Source: Acheta domesticus
Lineage: Eukaryota > Arthropoda > Insecta > Orthoptera > Gryllidae
DNA: 64,000 nucleotides
NCBI GenBank assembly: GCA_031308135.1
Contig: JAHLJT010008756.1
Span: 130,818,997 to 130,882,996 of the forward strand
Direction of reading: 5' to 3'
The translations under genes were made by a program, and so were the position numbers. Below, in pieces: positions 22,641 to 34,650 of this stretch; position 1 is the first letter of the stretch, and every line of letters starts with the position of its first letter. The notes under the pieces are model-generated. The model saw only the letters and a program-made list of their open reading frames with translations, did not search any database and had not been told where the DNA came from.

Positions 22641-23103
22641 GTCCCGTTGATGGAGGATTTTCGGCTCTAGCTCCACGGCTTGATAGAATTCAACCACTGG
22701 AGAAGAATTCTAGTAGACGGCTTCTTCAATCGGTACTTTTCTATCACTTTACGAATAAATGCCAGGTGAAAGCTAGAAAACTAACAAACCAGGTGAATGT
22801 TTAACAAATGGACCATAGACCGCGCGGGATCGGCCTTTCCCCCTTTTCTTGTCCTCTCACCTTTCATATGCAGTTGCATGTAGTTCACTATTTTAAATGG
22901 CTGGAGCAAAAGTTTATTCCAGGTGGTGCGATGCCCCTCTTAGGGTGATACGTGGAGGGGAAACCCTGCAAGCGGATTGGTAGATCAGTGTCGGATTTCA
23001 TGCGAGGAAGGAGCACTGCCACATCCGGGGATATGACACCCACCACACGTACGGGACATATGATAGCAGCTCACGCATTCAGAGACGTGAATCAATCAAT
23101 CGA
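22641..23103 (+). mobile_element. Divergent SINE-A-like copy
   Basis: Landmarks in the same order as SINE-A: GGATTTTCGG, GAGAAGAATTCTAGTAGACG, CAATCGGTA, AACAAACCAGG..AACAAATGGACC, CGCGCGGGATCGGCC, GGGAAACCCTGC.., and the tail GAATCAATCAATC. The middle, with GGTGCGATGCCCCTCTTAGG and GGGATATGACACC, differs from the main family and resembles the copy at 50790-51424, so this appears to be a separate subfamily. Confidence 0.65.
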
Positions 23104-23199
23104 AAGAAACAAAATCAACAATCATTCGATTTTGTTATGATCTGATCTCATTCGTTTCACATCGTTCTCACATCTGATCTCATTCGTTTTTGGGTTTGT

Positions 23200-23659
23200 C
23201 CGCTAGGTCGAGTACAGTCGCTGTCTGGAGGAGAATTCTAGCGGCCGGCTGCTCTGATCGGTAGTTTTTCCGTGATTTCTCTGATCAACACCAGGCGAAT
23301 GATGGAGCAGTACTCTAACAAACGGGCCACGGACCGCACGCGATCTCTCCTTCCTCTTCCTTGTGCTATCCTCACCTCTTACACAAACAGTTACATTAAC
23401 ATGCACTACACTACCACACATGCCGGGAGATCGGTCGGGAGGTTCCAGCTTGTCCCGGCTAATGGCGGTGCTCCGCTGGTGGGAGATAGCTGGTTGAGGG
23501 GAAATCCCCGCTAGTCGATCGTAGGTCGGCGCCAGATCTCGCCATTCAGCGGGGAAAAGATCATTGCCACCTCCCGAGAAAAAAACACGCACTACAATTA
23601 CGGGACAAATGACCTGAGTAGTTGATGCGCCCAGAAACACGAATCAATCAATCAATCAC
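23200..23659 (+). mobile_element. SINE-A, 5'-truncated copy
   Basis: Starts within the body at TAGGTCGAGTACAGTCGC and continues through GAGGAGAATTCTAGCGGCCG, GCTGCTCTGATCGGTAG, ACGGACCGCACGCGATC, GGAGATCGGTCGGGAG, GGTGGGAGATAGCTGG and AGTTGATGCGCCC to the tail GAATCAATCAATCAATCA. The tRNA-like head is missing. Confidence 0.9.
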
Positions 23660-23875
23660 ATGTTTGGTGGAGATTCTTTTTCCCCCACCGAAGCCTAGCT
23701 GCGGGCCATACGGAGTTATGCGAAGGAGGCATGCATTCCCAATCGTCTAATCACTGCGAATACTTTATTGCTTATGATGTATCACCGAGAAAATAGAAAC
23801 TTGTTCGGGAATTCATAATTCCCGGCAAGATTTCTACATGTCGGTCCAAGTTCCAAGGTCTGAAGGCCAAAAAGC

Positions 23876-24049
23876 TATACAACAATTTTTGTATCTTAGC
23901 GCCTGACCGGAACTGTTGACGGTTTCATCCAATCGGGACCTTGAACGTCATCATAGTAACGTCACTGTAGCGAAATATAAGCTCCCGATTGGTTCGCAGC
24001 GAAACAGCTGATTCCTGTCAGGGGCAAAGTTACAAAAATCCGCAATATA
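23876..24049 (-). mobile_element. Foldback MITE, copy 1 (174 bp)
   Basis: A sister lies at 62106-62274 in the opposite orientation. Shared words include CTGACAGGAATCAGCTG, CCCGATTGG and TTGAACGTCA/TGACGTTCAA. The two halves are inverted repeats: CCAATCGGGACCTTGAACGT near the left and GCTCCCGATTGG near the right. Ends are TATA-like. No ORF. Confidence 0.85.
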
Positions 24050-25190
24050 GATTCCAATTCCGCCCGCGGTAACTTCATCTGGCCAGGGTCACAATTCGGC
24101 TGTTACTTCATTTTAGATCGTTTTGAGAAACCTGAACAGGTTACTTAGAATGTTTGGTTTTAGTCCGCAATGTATTCTTGAATACACTACTCAGTACATC
24201 TATTCGATGCTTCTGAGAAGACACAAAATGCTGCACGCTGGCCTACATATACCTTATGTAGGAACTGTTACTGAAACGTTTATACATCTGTTGAAAACGT
24301 CTCAGGTGTCTTTCCTAATTAAGTTCGAAATATGCAACATCACAATTTCTTTCCGACGTAAAATTTATCTCCGACGACAATTTCTCTCCAATCCTCTCGC
24401 AAAACAATAAAGTGTTTCTTGAATTTTTAAGTAAAGGACAGCTTTACAGAAAATCGTTGAGAGTTGGTATAAAATTCATCTCCAAACTGAAATACAATCT
24501 TTTTGAAGTAGAAACTTAGAGTACAACCGTAAAGATCGAAAGCATTTTTCTTGAAACACACTATTTTTTAGAATTTAACAACCGTAAAATGTCACTATGC
24601 TCCAATTTTTTGCAGACGTTTAGCAAAATGGTTTGTCAACCTGATAATCTTGAGTTTCATTTCCAGACGCCCCAGTCTCCTTGCAGGGGTTGCAGCCTTG
24701 TCACTATGTGACAATGTTTGTTTACAAAAAGTACGAATTGCAGAGCACATAAGATGTCGAGGGTGTTGATATTCATTATGTGTGACTCTCGGGGACTATG
24801 GATCGTGTAGAATCTATTACGGATCGTGTAGGGATTGATTTCTTCACTATCTGTCACATGTAAAAGTTTAAATAAATTCTAAAAATGAAATAATTGCAGC
24901 TATAACACCGAACAACTTCGACGTCATTTGACATCTTGTTATTTATTTTTAGTTCTTGCATGAGCCGTTTGTAACATTTGGGTATCCTCTACCGCGATTA
25001 AAATTTAAGTTGCAGTTCATATTATTTTTTGTGCCCCCTCTCCTGGATCCACAATTAATTCTATATCTTTAAAAATGTCGACTGACAATTTAGGGGACTT
25101 GTAAAAAGTACGGTTGCACCTTGAAATGGTATTCGTGTACCGCATTGTTAGAGGTATCGATTTTTTTCTGTTTTTTTTTCTTTTCCCTCC
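24050..25190. other. AT-rich unique sequence
   Basis: An open frame at 24123-24410 (95 codons, +) is unrecognised. Nothing else seen. Confidence 0.5.
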
Positions 25191-25194
25191 GTTG

Positions 25195-25400
25195 TGAAGC
25201 GCTGGGCTTTGGGCGTTCGGATGCACACGGTGACCGGGGGCGGGCAAGGGCGGGCGGGGGAGGAGGGCACTTCAGCGGCGGGGGGCGGGGGCAGGGGCGG
25301 GGGCGGCGGCGGGGGGCGGGCCGAAGTGCGTGAGCGACTCCATCGCGGCCCTTTCTATGCAAAACCAGGGCCGCCCGCCCGCGCGCGCGCCCACCCGACC
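25195..25400. repeat. GGGGCGGG-type low-complexity block
   Basis: G-rich irregular repeats at 25245-25325 followed by CpG-rich unique DNA (CGCCCGCGCGCGCGCCC). Confidence 0.8.
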
Positions 25401-25529
25401 GAAACTTCTGTTGTTATTCGCCTCCTGTTTGCGAAAAAATAAAGGCCGCGCAAAAAGGGAAAGAAAGTTTTTTCAATGAGAGGAAGAAGGCGCGGTAGAC
25501 GGCTTCGGGCGGTAGCGATGTCGGTGGTG

Positions 25530-26085
25530 ACGGAGAGCGGAGGTCGCAGAACGGAGGAGGGAGGGCGGAGGGCAGTGGGGAATGGGCGGGAGACAGAGGG
25601 CGGGGGACGGAGGGCGGAGGACGGAGGGCGGTGGGGGAAGGGAGGAGGACGGAGGGTGGAGGGTGGAGGACGAAGAACGGAGGGCGGAGGGCCAAGGGCG
25701 GAGGGCGAAGAGCGGAGGACGGAGGGCGCAGGGTGAAGGATGGAGGGCGAAGGGCGGAGGGGCGAAGGGCGAAGGGCGGAGGGCGAAGGGCGGAGGGCGG
25801 AGGGCGGAGGGCGAAGGGCGGAGGGCGAAGGGCGGAGGGCGGAGGGCGGAGGGCGAAGGGCGGAGGGCGAAGGGCGGAGGGCGGAGGACGAAGAACGGAG
25901 GGCGGAGGGCGAAGGGCGGAGGGTGAAGGGCGAAGGGCGGAAGGTAGAGAGCAGAGGGCTGAGGGCGGACGACGAAAGCCAGAGGGCGGAGGGCGAAGGG
26001 CGGAGGGCGGAGGACGAAGGAGAGAGGGCGAAGGTCAGATGGCGGAGGGCGGAGGGCGAAGGGCGGAGAGCGGAGTGCGACGGGT
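25530..26085. repeat. 14-bp/7-bp minisatellite (GGCGGAGGGCGAAG)n
   Basis: The unit is GGCGGAG or GGCGAAG, 7 bp, in alternating order that gives an apparent 14-bp period, with GGACGGAG and GGTGGAG variants. Frames stay open through it (Arg/Gly/Ala or Ala/Leu/Arg/Pro). Confidence 0.92.
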
Positions 26086-27055
26086 AGTAGGTGTGTCAGA
26101 AGCAAAGAACAAGAGAATATACAGAAGAAAAGAATCGATAGATGTTTCTGAAAAAAGGCTGTAATAGCGAACAACCTCAGCAAGCCTCCAGACGAGGTTC
26201 AAGTCGCTTGCTCGGAGAATTCAATAGCAAAAGAAATTTCCATATCTTAAAAATGCTCGTTTAATTTGATGACGAATATGTCAGTAAATTTTCTGATATC
26301 GTGCGAGCCTATTCAATTGGCGTTTTCAACCTACGTATTCAATATCGTGGCATAAACGTCGTAGCAGATTATTTGCTGTTTGCCATTGATTGCCATAAAT
26401 TAAAACACAGGCAGAATGGACTTTACTATAGCATTTCATTATAATTGACATAGATATGGATAAAAGAATAGCTTTTTTGTTTTCCTAGGATAAGTTCAAT
26501 TAACACGTTTTATACTTGAAGTACCGACATTATTTTCAATGTTACGGGCAGTTTTGAATCGACACCACACTAAACCGAAAGAAAAGGTTCATCAATTCTT
26601 CTCAAATCACTTAAAAATATATACTTTTTCTTTATTATAACGTTGCATAACTACTTTGTATATAGTTTATGCCTCATGTTTAAAAAATGTATGTGCTGGA
26701 TCGTTATTAACTCTGCAAAATAAAAAAAGCTTTTTTAACAAAATATAACATATGTTAATATTTGTTTTGAATAATGTTAAATTGCAACACTAAGAAACAC
26801 TTTCAAAATATTAAAAAATACAAAATACAATGAGATTGATAGGATTTTATGTATATTTCTGCATCAAAATTGGGAGGGAGGGCGATCAGTTAAAATAAGA
26901 TATTAAAATGTGATTGTTTGATTGTTTTCCCACTCGCAGTTTGATACTTTGATCTGTTGTGGATATAGACAGCGATGTCGTAACCGAAGCCAGTATCGCC
27001 ACATTTCTATGAGTTCCCACTCCGACCCGAATGGCTTGGTGAGGCGCCGATAGAA
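26086..27055. other. AT-rich unique sequence
   Basis: No recognised gene, RNA or repeat. Confidence 0.5.
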
Positions 27056-27239
27056 AGCAAGGGCGTCGGATCGGGGGCGGGGGCGGATTGGGGGTTGGGG
27101 TTGGGGTTGGGGGTGGAAACCGCTTTCCACCTCCGGCCTGCGATGGCTCGTTGCGTTTTAGGGGGCGGGTGGAGTTCCACTCTTCGCACCGGCTAAGCCG
27201 CGCCCGCCCCTATCAACTCTCGCTTTCCTCGCCCCCAGA

Positions 27240-28010
27240 CCCTTCCAACTTTTCCGTTCCTTTCGCTGTCCCGTCCCTCCCTCCCCCTCTCTATCTCTCT
27301 CGCTTTCTCACCCGGGACGCTCCTTTACGTCCTTTACGTGCCTTTCCCTGTTCCGTCTCTCCCTTCCTTCCTCCCTCTTACTCTCACGCTTCTCGCCCGG
27401 GGCGCTCCCAACCTTTACGTCTCTTCCGTTCTCCGTCCTTCCCTCTCTTTCTCTCTCTCTTGCTTTCTCTTCCCAGACCCTTCCAACATTTGTATCCCTT
27501 TCTCTCTCCCGTCTCTCTCTCTCCCGTCTCTCTCTCCCGTCTCTCTCTCTCCCGTCTCTCTCTCTCCCGTCTCTCTCTCTCCCGTCTCTCTCTCCCGTCT
27601 CTCTCTCTCCCGTCTCTCTCTCTCCCGTCTCTCTCTCTCCCGTCTCTCTCTCTCCCGTCTCTCTCTCTCCCGTCTCTCTCTCTCCCGTCTCTCTCTCTCC
27701 CGTCTCTCTCTCTCCCGTCTCTCTCTCTCCCGTCTCTCTCTCTCCCGTCTCTCTCTCCCGTCTCTCGCTCTCCCGTCTATCTCTCCCGTCTCTCCCTCCC
27801 GTCTCTCTCTCCCGTCTATCTCTCCCGTCTCTCTCTCCCTTCTCTCTCTCCCGTCTCTGTCTCTCGCCCGGGACGCTCTCAACCTTTACTTCCTTTTCGC
27901 TCTCCCATCCCTCTCTCTCTCTCTCTTTCCCTCCCTCTCTCCCTCCCCGGGACGCTCCAATCTCTGCGCCCCTTTTCGCTCTCTCACCCCCCTTCTCTCT
28001 TCTCTCGTGC
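27240..28010. repeat. 15-bp pyrimidine minisatellite (CTCTCTCTCTCCCGT)n
   Basis: From 27510 to 27860 the unit is mostly 15 bp, with some 13-bp and 9-bp variants, and is free of purines except the G. 27240-27500 and 27870-28000 carry longer ancestral units of about 80-100 bp (CTCGCCCGGGACGCTC, CAACCTTTACGTC, TTCGCTCTCCCGTC). The 392-codon + frame (SLSRLSLSPV) is a repeat artefact. Confidence 0.93.
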
Positions 28011-29483
28011 TCTGTTCACACCCCTTGCCCAAGAACCCATACTTGTTAATTTTGCCCGACGCGTTGTTCGTGTCAGACTATCCTCAATCAGCGTAGCAAG
28101 TGCTCCGACCTGCTGTTTCTGGTGGATTTTTTTTTGTCTTTTTCTCCCCCTTTTTTGCCGTTTTTGTGTGAATGGGGTTATCCACACCTCTGAACTGGAA
28201 GGTACGGCCGCGAAACGCCCGTTTGGTCGCTGTTGTCGGCCGAATCTCTTCCCCCAATATCCATAGGACGTCGGCGGTGCGTGCGAAAAACGGCTCGTTC
28301 CCGTTGTATTTGCAAACCGGAAAGACATCGCTGTATCGTAAATTTTTGCAATCCGTATCAACTCTGCGTTGCACGAAAAACATTCAATCTTGCCGTGATG
28401 ACGGTTTCTCTCTCTGTTATTACGACCTATTCCTGTTGAGAGTTTTTTTTATTTAAAGACATTTATCGATTGTTGTGAGTTCACGATTTCGCCACAGAGA
28501 ATAGTCGTTGAGAGTTATACTTCAGGATTTTAGTACAACATACTTTTTTTTCGTTGCTGTTGTGTTGGCCTTTTCTTATTTTCTTTCTATGAGCTAATGT
28601 GTGTGTGTGTGTGTGTGAGCACAGATAATTTACATAAATTAATCACACCAGTGTTCGAATTATAAAATCTTAGGCCCCGGAGCGTATCCCAAATTAATTA
28701 TGAATGTAATAGAAAAAGATATATTTACAATATAATTTAATAATATTCCAGAGGTATTTGTTGGGTCTTAAAAATAGGGTGGGGACGTGATAGATTTGGC
28801 TAGCAGGGGAAAATTGCATACAGCCTATGTTTGGGGAATTGGTTCATCTGCTTGTAATTGATCACAGAACATGATGGAAATGACAAACCTATAGAATTTA
28901 TTCTGCAGACAATAGCGTTATCCCAACCAACGACTTAAATAATATCGAAAATCCGCCACTGCCAGCGCTTGAATCACGGATTTACCGGTTTACAGAGCTT
29001 CAGTGGAGCATTTGCGAATACATTTTCTCGAGCTTCAGTTCCTTTCCTTATACGTCGCAAGTAATGTTGAGATACCACGAAAGCTAAGAAGTCGAAAGAA
29101 CTGTAAATTGTATAACTTGTATACGTGCTAGATACCAGGTTGATTTTAGTTATGGCATAGTTTACTATTGGTTTTTCACACTTTGAATAACCATTTTATG
29201 TAATTTTCATGCGTACCTACACTTCGGCTATATTCGGGATTGGTGATGGATCTTTTCTTGTTCATCGACTGTTGAGATAAGTAAAGCTCACGGCGAACAT
29301 GAGCGAATTTCACCAGTGAAGAGCTTGGCTTTGGGTGGAAGTCTCCAAGATTGCACTCGGTGCCAATAGCTCTTGCTCGACCGCAGTAGCGGAGTCGTTT
29401 GATACAAGCAAATGAACTTACCTCTCTTTTTAGCGAAAAAGAGAAAGGAAAAAAAGGTGGGAAATACCACTCCTACCTATCTG
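28011..29483. other. Unique sequence
   Basis: 28080-28400 is moderately GC-rich with open frames on both strands that I do not recognise. A (GT)n run is at 28600-28618. The rest is AT-rich. Confidence 0.45.
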
Positions 29484-29669
29484 TATACTCCGATTTAAAT
29501 ACAGTGGCATTTCAAGGTCATGAGCTGGGCGGGGGGTGGTGAATTGTTGCCCAATTGAAAGCTTCGTTTACTCACATTTTTGGTATTGGAGATGCCGACT
29601 GGATGACAATGTTTCCCTCTTCTTCAAGCTCATGACCATCAAGTGCCACTACGTTTAAATTGGAGTATA
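29484..29669. mobile_element. MITE with 43-bp terminal inverted repeats
   Basis: Left arm TATACTCCGATTTAAATACA, then GTGGCATTTCAAGGTCATGA; right arm, minus strand, TATACTCCAATTTAAACGTA, then GTGGCACTTGATGGTCATGA. The 186-bp size and TA at both ends fit a Tc1/mariner-type MITE, although the family is not proven. No coding capacity. Confidence 0.85.
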
Positions 29670-30895
29670 ATCTAAATTTCTTTAGTTAGTACCGCACTCC
29701 TCCAGCTGGTTTGAGACCCTGTAAGCCATAGTGGCTCGCAGTAACTCGAAATGATACCAAGTCAATATATTGAATACTAGTAAAATACTCTTCGTTGCCC
29801 GGGTCTTCTTTATCCTTGTGAAAGTGGAAAAGGGTCAATTTTATATAAACCACCGTGTTTAGGATTATTATTTTCTATTTAATTGCTTCAAAATTTTATA
29901 AAATGCGATTATTTTCTTTCATTTTATTTGATATTATACTCATTTTTTTTATTTTACGCACCACTACTCGCCTCTAGCAAATATTTAGATACCAATTCTG
30001 CTGCATCTCTACTGGTCTCTGGCGGAATAAATTAGGAGTCAGTCTTGTTGATACCAGTTCTGCCGCACCGCTACTGCGCCGTTACTGGCGAAATACAACT
30101 ATGTATGCATACTATACATAATATGTATGTATTAGGGACCATGCTCATAGCGAGAGGCAAAAAATAATGATCGTAGTGCATCTACCAACATACTATTTAA
30201 ACTATTTATTTTCCGCATTTGTGCTGTATTAATATCTACCAAACTTTGCACTTTGAACTTTGGAACTTTGCAAACACGTTTACTGAGACAATTTGGAAGT
30301 AGAGCCTGTAAAAATGTTGCATCAATTCATACACTTCTCGTGGTGTCGATATCGGTCACATATCACTGCATTCACTTTTATTGGTACAGATAGAGTTAAT
30401 CGTAAGCCAAACAGAGTGCGATAAATTTGAAGAGACATCGAAATTTTAGTCTGAGGTCAGAAAGAAGTTTCACAATGGAAAACTAAAATGCTAAAAAGAC
30501 ATGGAAACCTGTTAAGTATTTTTACATAATATTGATATTTGTGCAATTTTTAACTTATAAAAGTTTCCGAATTGATGTGTCTTTAATATCACATTGATCA
30601 TGCAATATGTACGTATAATATTTAACGTATTCTTACACATTGACAGTGGAGATCTTCGGAAAATTCTAAGCATATTTATTTTTATTTGAATTATTTGATT
30701 ATTCTCGTATCCTGAGCTCTAATGTCGTTGAAGTGAGCTTGATCCAACTGCTAAACACTTGATCAACTTATGTAAACAAAATAATTAAATTGTTTACATT
30801 ATTTATTGCGTTTGTAACGTTAGTAATGAGAAACGTCTATACAGAAACGTAATATGTTCTTACTTTTTATGTTCACTGAATTCGGAAACACGGCG
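29670..30895. other. AT-rich unique sequence
   Basis: A ~70-bp direct duplication lies at 29985-30085 (GATACCAATTCTGCTGCATC.. and GATACCAGTTCTGCCGCACC..). Otherwise featureless. Confidence 0.5.
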
Positions 30896-30899
30896 AGCG

Positions 30900-32620
30900 T
30901 ATTTAAATTCTGCGCCCCCTCAACGTCCCACGTGCCCTAGCCGCTGAATCGAACAGCGCCCAGTCAAAGTTATTGGCCCTCTCGGTTTCCGCCCGCCCCG
31001 TGGCAGCGCTGCGCTCGCTGCAAACGAGTGCTCCATGCAAACGCAATTGGGTCACAGCGCCGCGCCCGCGTCGCCCGTGTTTGCCCGGCGCGCGCGCGCA
31101 CCGCGACATGCGCTCTCGCCCCCGCCCCCCAACGCCCACGCCCACGCCCGCGCCCTCGCCCCCGAAGCATACCTGCCGATGGCTGGCGATTCTCCTCGCC
31201 CTCCCCTGCCTTCGCTACACCACGTGTTTGCCTCGTTTCTGCTCCTTAGTCGCCTCCACCTCCGGTCTCACCCCGTCCCCACCTCGCCCCCTCCACGTCT
31301 ACGCCCCTGCCCGCCCCCGACTCGGCATGCCCCGCCCCGTCCCCGCCCCGCCCCCGCCCCTTCCCCGCCCCTTCCCCGCCCCATCCCCGCCCCATCCCCG
31401 CCCCATTCCCGCCGCTCCCCGCCCCGCCCCTGTCTCGTCCCTGTTCCGTGCCTGTATCGTCCCTGTCCCGTTTCTGTCCTGTCTCCGTCCCGCCCCTGTC
31501 CCACCCCTCCCCACCCCCGCCTCTTGCCCTCACCGTCCCTGCCCCGCCCCCGCCTCATTCCCAGCACGTCCTCGTCCCCGCCCCCGATCCGCCCAGTCTC
31601 GTCCCTGCCCTTTCTTGTTCCGTCCCCATCAGGTCTCCATCCCCTCTCGCCCCGGCTCGTCCCTGCCGTGCCGTGCCGCGCCCCTGCCCCGCCCCCTACC
31701 CGCCACGCCCCTGCCCCGTTCCCGCCCCGTCCCCCACGTCCCTGCCCCGTTTCGTTTCCGCCTTCGTTCCACCTCTGCCCGTCGCCCGGTTTCACTTCCA
31801 CCCCACCATCCCTGCCTTCATTCCCGACTTGCTTTCGTTTACCCCCTTACCTCAGGATTTCTACCCCGTAAGTCGATTGCTTCATTACGCCAGCCACGCG
31901 AAGGATATCCCCGACTCAGACTTCTGCTCAGGCTTCCGTCATGTGCCCGCGTCCCCTCCCCGCCCGCCCGCCCGCCCGCCCCACGCCCCCACCCCACGCT
32001 CCCACCCCACGCTCCCGCCCCACGCCCCAGCGCCCGCCCCCGCGCCCGCCCCCACGCCCGCCTTCCGCGCCCGCCCCTACCCCAACGCCCGCCCCCTGCC
32101 CCTACGCCCGGCCTCCGCCCCCCACGCCCGGCTCCACCCTCGCCCCCCACGCCTGCCTTTCGCACCCGCCCCAGCGCCCACCCCCGCCCCCTGCGCCCAC
32201 CCCCTGCCCCACGCCCACCCCCGCCCCTGCCCCTCCCCCGCCCCCTCCTCCCACGCTCGCCCTCACCCCCGCCCCCCGCCCGCCCTCGCCGTCCCCACGT
32301 CCGCCCCCACGTCCGCCCCACACGCCCGCCCCACACGCCCGCCCCACACGCCCGCCCACACGCCCGCCCCACACGCCCGCCCCACACGCCCGCCCCACAC
32401 GCCCGCCCCACACGCCCCATACCCACACGCCTCCACACCCCCTGCCTGGCCCCAGCCTGTTCCCCCCTGTCACCACCCCGTCTCCGCGCTCTCACCCCCG
32501 CGATGCTCACTACACGAGTCCTCAATAGCAGGCGGCCCCGGCCACTAGTCTCCGCGCCGCCAGTCAGGTGCGGGAGGGCGCCACGGCGGCGGGGGGGGGA
32601 GGTGGGGGCGGGGGGCCGGC
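30900..32620. repeat. C-rich low-complexity and minisatellite block
   Basis: 30900-31100 is CpG-rich unique DNA. 31100-31760 is dominated by CCCCGCCCC-type words and CTGTCCCGTTTC-like units. 31950-32490 is CCCACGCCCGCCC, with a clean CCACACGCCCGCCC array at 32320-32415 (14 bp, about seven units). 32580-32620 returns to G-rich. The 565-codon + frame and its minus shadows are Pro/Arg/His or Gly/Arg-rich repeat translations. Confidence 0.88.
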
Positions 32621-33441
32621 GTTCGAGGACGAATGTGGCGCCTTTCTCTGAAGAGCGTGCGCGGAAATGAACAGGGAAGCGGTTTCGGGTATTGTGCCGA
32701 TGCACGCCGGGGCTCGGGCGGCAGGGGCCGGAGAATTGTAATTGGGTTACAAGAAGCCCGACTGCCCCAAAAAAGATTAAGCTTCCGAGCCGCGCACTTG
32801 GAATACGAACATGCATCCTTGCAATCACATTTTATGTTCCGTAAACGTAGTGGAGTGAAGCTTAGTATAAACAGAAGAATGTGGAATCAGAACCGAAGTT
32901 ACTCTGCCTATGCATTTACAATAGAAAGGAGGGAGTAGTTTATCGAGAATTAAATATGTTGCCTTTGATCGGATATCGGCCCTCTTACTTCTCGAAATCG
33001 CTTTGGTCGAAATGCCTCGTAATGGATGCAAAACAATTTCGGCCAAAGCGATATCGAGAAGTATAAGAATTACATTCTATTTTATGGGTTTTATCACTTC
33101 GGGCTTGTTCATACTCGCTAATTCATTATTAGGCAAGTCTTGACACATAGTTCTGTACGAACGTATTTATTTAGAGATGTTAAATTGTTTAACTGTTTTA
33201 ATGTTTTTTATGATTTTAACATTAGTTTCAACGACAAAAAAGAATAAACCAAAATTTATCATCATACGGTACTTCAATAAAATCATTATTCACATAATAA
33301 TGTTATTGATGCTGCAGGATTTTCCTTTTATTCGACCATTATTCATTTCATTCTGCTTACATCCGACCAATTATTTTAAAGGCACATTATTACAAACGAT
33401 ACTCACGCAATGTATGTGAGAGTGCGACATAATTTCCGCTG
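32621..33441. other. Unique sequence
   Basis: GC-rich to 32800, then AT-rich. Contains the hairpin at 32986-33063. Short open frames are unrecognised. Confidence 0.5.
32986..33063. other. Strong 28-bp-stem hairpin
   Basis: Left arm TACTTCTCGAAATCGCTTTG + GTCGAAAT (32986-33013) pairs with 33036-33063, whose reverse complement begins TACTTCTCGATATCGCTTTG, with two mismatches and a 22-nt loop. The size is that of a pre-miRNA or a tiny foldback element. Confidence 0.8.
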
Positions 33442-33801
33442 GTTGATTGATTGATTGATTGATTGGTGTTTCCGGGCGCGTCAACTACTTTGGTCATTAG
33501 TCCTGTCAGTGTAATGCGTGTTATTCCTCGGGAGGTGGCGATGAACTTTTCCCCGCTGGATGGCGAGATTTGGCGTCGACCTACCGTCGACTAGCGGGGT
33601 TTCCGCTCAACCAAGTATCTCCCACCAGCGGGGCACCGCCCCAGCCGGGACGAACTGTAAGCTCCCGAGCGGTCTCCCGGCATGTGTGCATGTTAGTGTG
33701 TGTGTGTGTAAGAGGAGAGGATACGACAAGGAAGAGGAAGGAAAGATCGCGCGCGGTCCTTGGCCCGTTTGTTAGGGTACTGCTCCGGCATTCGCCTGGT
33801 G
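33442..33801 (-). mobile_element. SINE-A, head-truncated copy
   Basis: Tail (ATTG)n at 33442-33464; body runs through GGGCGCGTCAACTAC, GGTGGCGATGA, CCGTCGACTAGCGGGG, GCGGGGCACCGC, TCTCCCGGCATGTG, GATCGCGCGCGGTC and GCATTCGCCTGGTG, where it stops. One of the better preserved copies. Confidence 0.9.
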
Positions 33802-34190
33802 AAAACATTGTTATATTGTTAAATTACGGTAATACATTGAAGTCTCACGACATTCATGCTTACAAATAATAACAGCACATACGTAAGCCAACGCATATTC
33901 GCACGCCAACACAAATACACACTCCCACCTATGCACTCCCACACGACATATGCGTGATCACAAAAGCACATTCATTATCCCAATGCCTTGTATGTAGCCC
34001 CACATGCCTCTACAAGTAGCGCTCAGTGTCATGACCTCCCAACACAGTTACTATTGACGTATTCTATGACACCGCGTATGCTACCTCTCGCACACAGACA
34101 CTTTGGAACTTTTGGAGAAATGTACTAAATGCAGGCACTCCGGGGAGGAAGTATGTCAGGTGGGGGTAGAGCGAGTCGGCAGCAGGTCGC
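33802..34190. other. Unique sequence
   Basis: CACACAC/ACTCCCAC-rich but not tandem. No gene seen. Confidence 0.5.
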
Positions 34191-34577
34191 ACTCTCTGAA
34201 TCTGAATCAGTGAAATTGTCGCTGATTCAATCAGTGAGAGCCGAAGTCACAGATATCTTTAGTCGAAATGGGTAGTTTCGCTGACAATCAGCGAATATGC
34301 GAACCTTTTCATAATGACCGCCAGCATTTCACTGGTCGTCAGTGGTAAAAGTGCCACGCCCACTATCGCTCACTGATCGTTCAGTCTTCACGTTCAATTA
34401 GTTGCCACAGATTTCACTGATTCAAACAGTGAAGTTTTACTGATTTAAAAAGTGGACCAAGTTTTCACCGATTTGTTCAGTTCAATTCACTGATTGTCAG
34501 TGGCAGGGTTATAACTGACACCATCAGTGAATAGTCACTGTCAATCAGTAGTTTTTCACTGATTCAGACTGAGAGAG
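34191..34577 (+). mobile_element. CACTGATT-rich TIR element, copy 2
   Basis: Co-linear with copy 1. Left end ACTCTCTGAATCTGAATCAG; right end on the minus strand CTCTCTCAGTCTGAATCAG. These inverted ends match at most positions. About 20 CACTGA/TCAGTG words lie inside. Confidence 0.87.
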
Positions 34578-34650
34578 CAGAGTGAGGGAGGGCTTTGGGC
34601 TGAGAGCTGCAGGTTGGGGACCGAGCAGAGGTGGGAAGTGTGGTTTCGCG

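Noticed and set aside
22297..22650. 117-codon + frame
   Set aside because: Starts inside a SINE-B copy and runs into T-rich DNA.
27085..27115. Telomere-like GGGTTGGGGTTGG run
   Set aside because: Short, irregular and interstitial; it is not the insect TTAGG repeat and grades into general G-rich sequence.
27088..28266. 392-codon frame reading SLSRLSLSPV, collagen- or SR-protein-like at first glance
   Set aside because: The pattern is fixed by the 15-bp CT-rich unit.
30973..32670. 565-codon + frame, Pro/Arg/His-rich
   Set aside because: C-rich low-complexity DNA keeps several frames open at once on both strands; no domain or start context.
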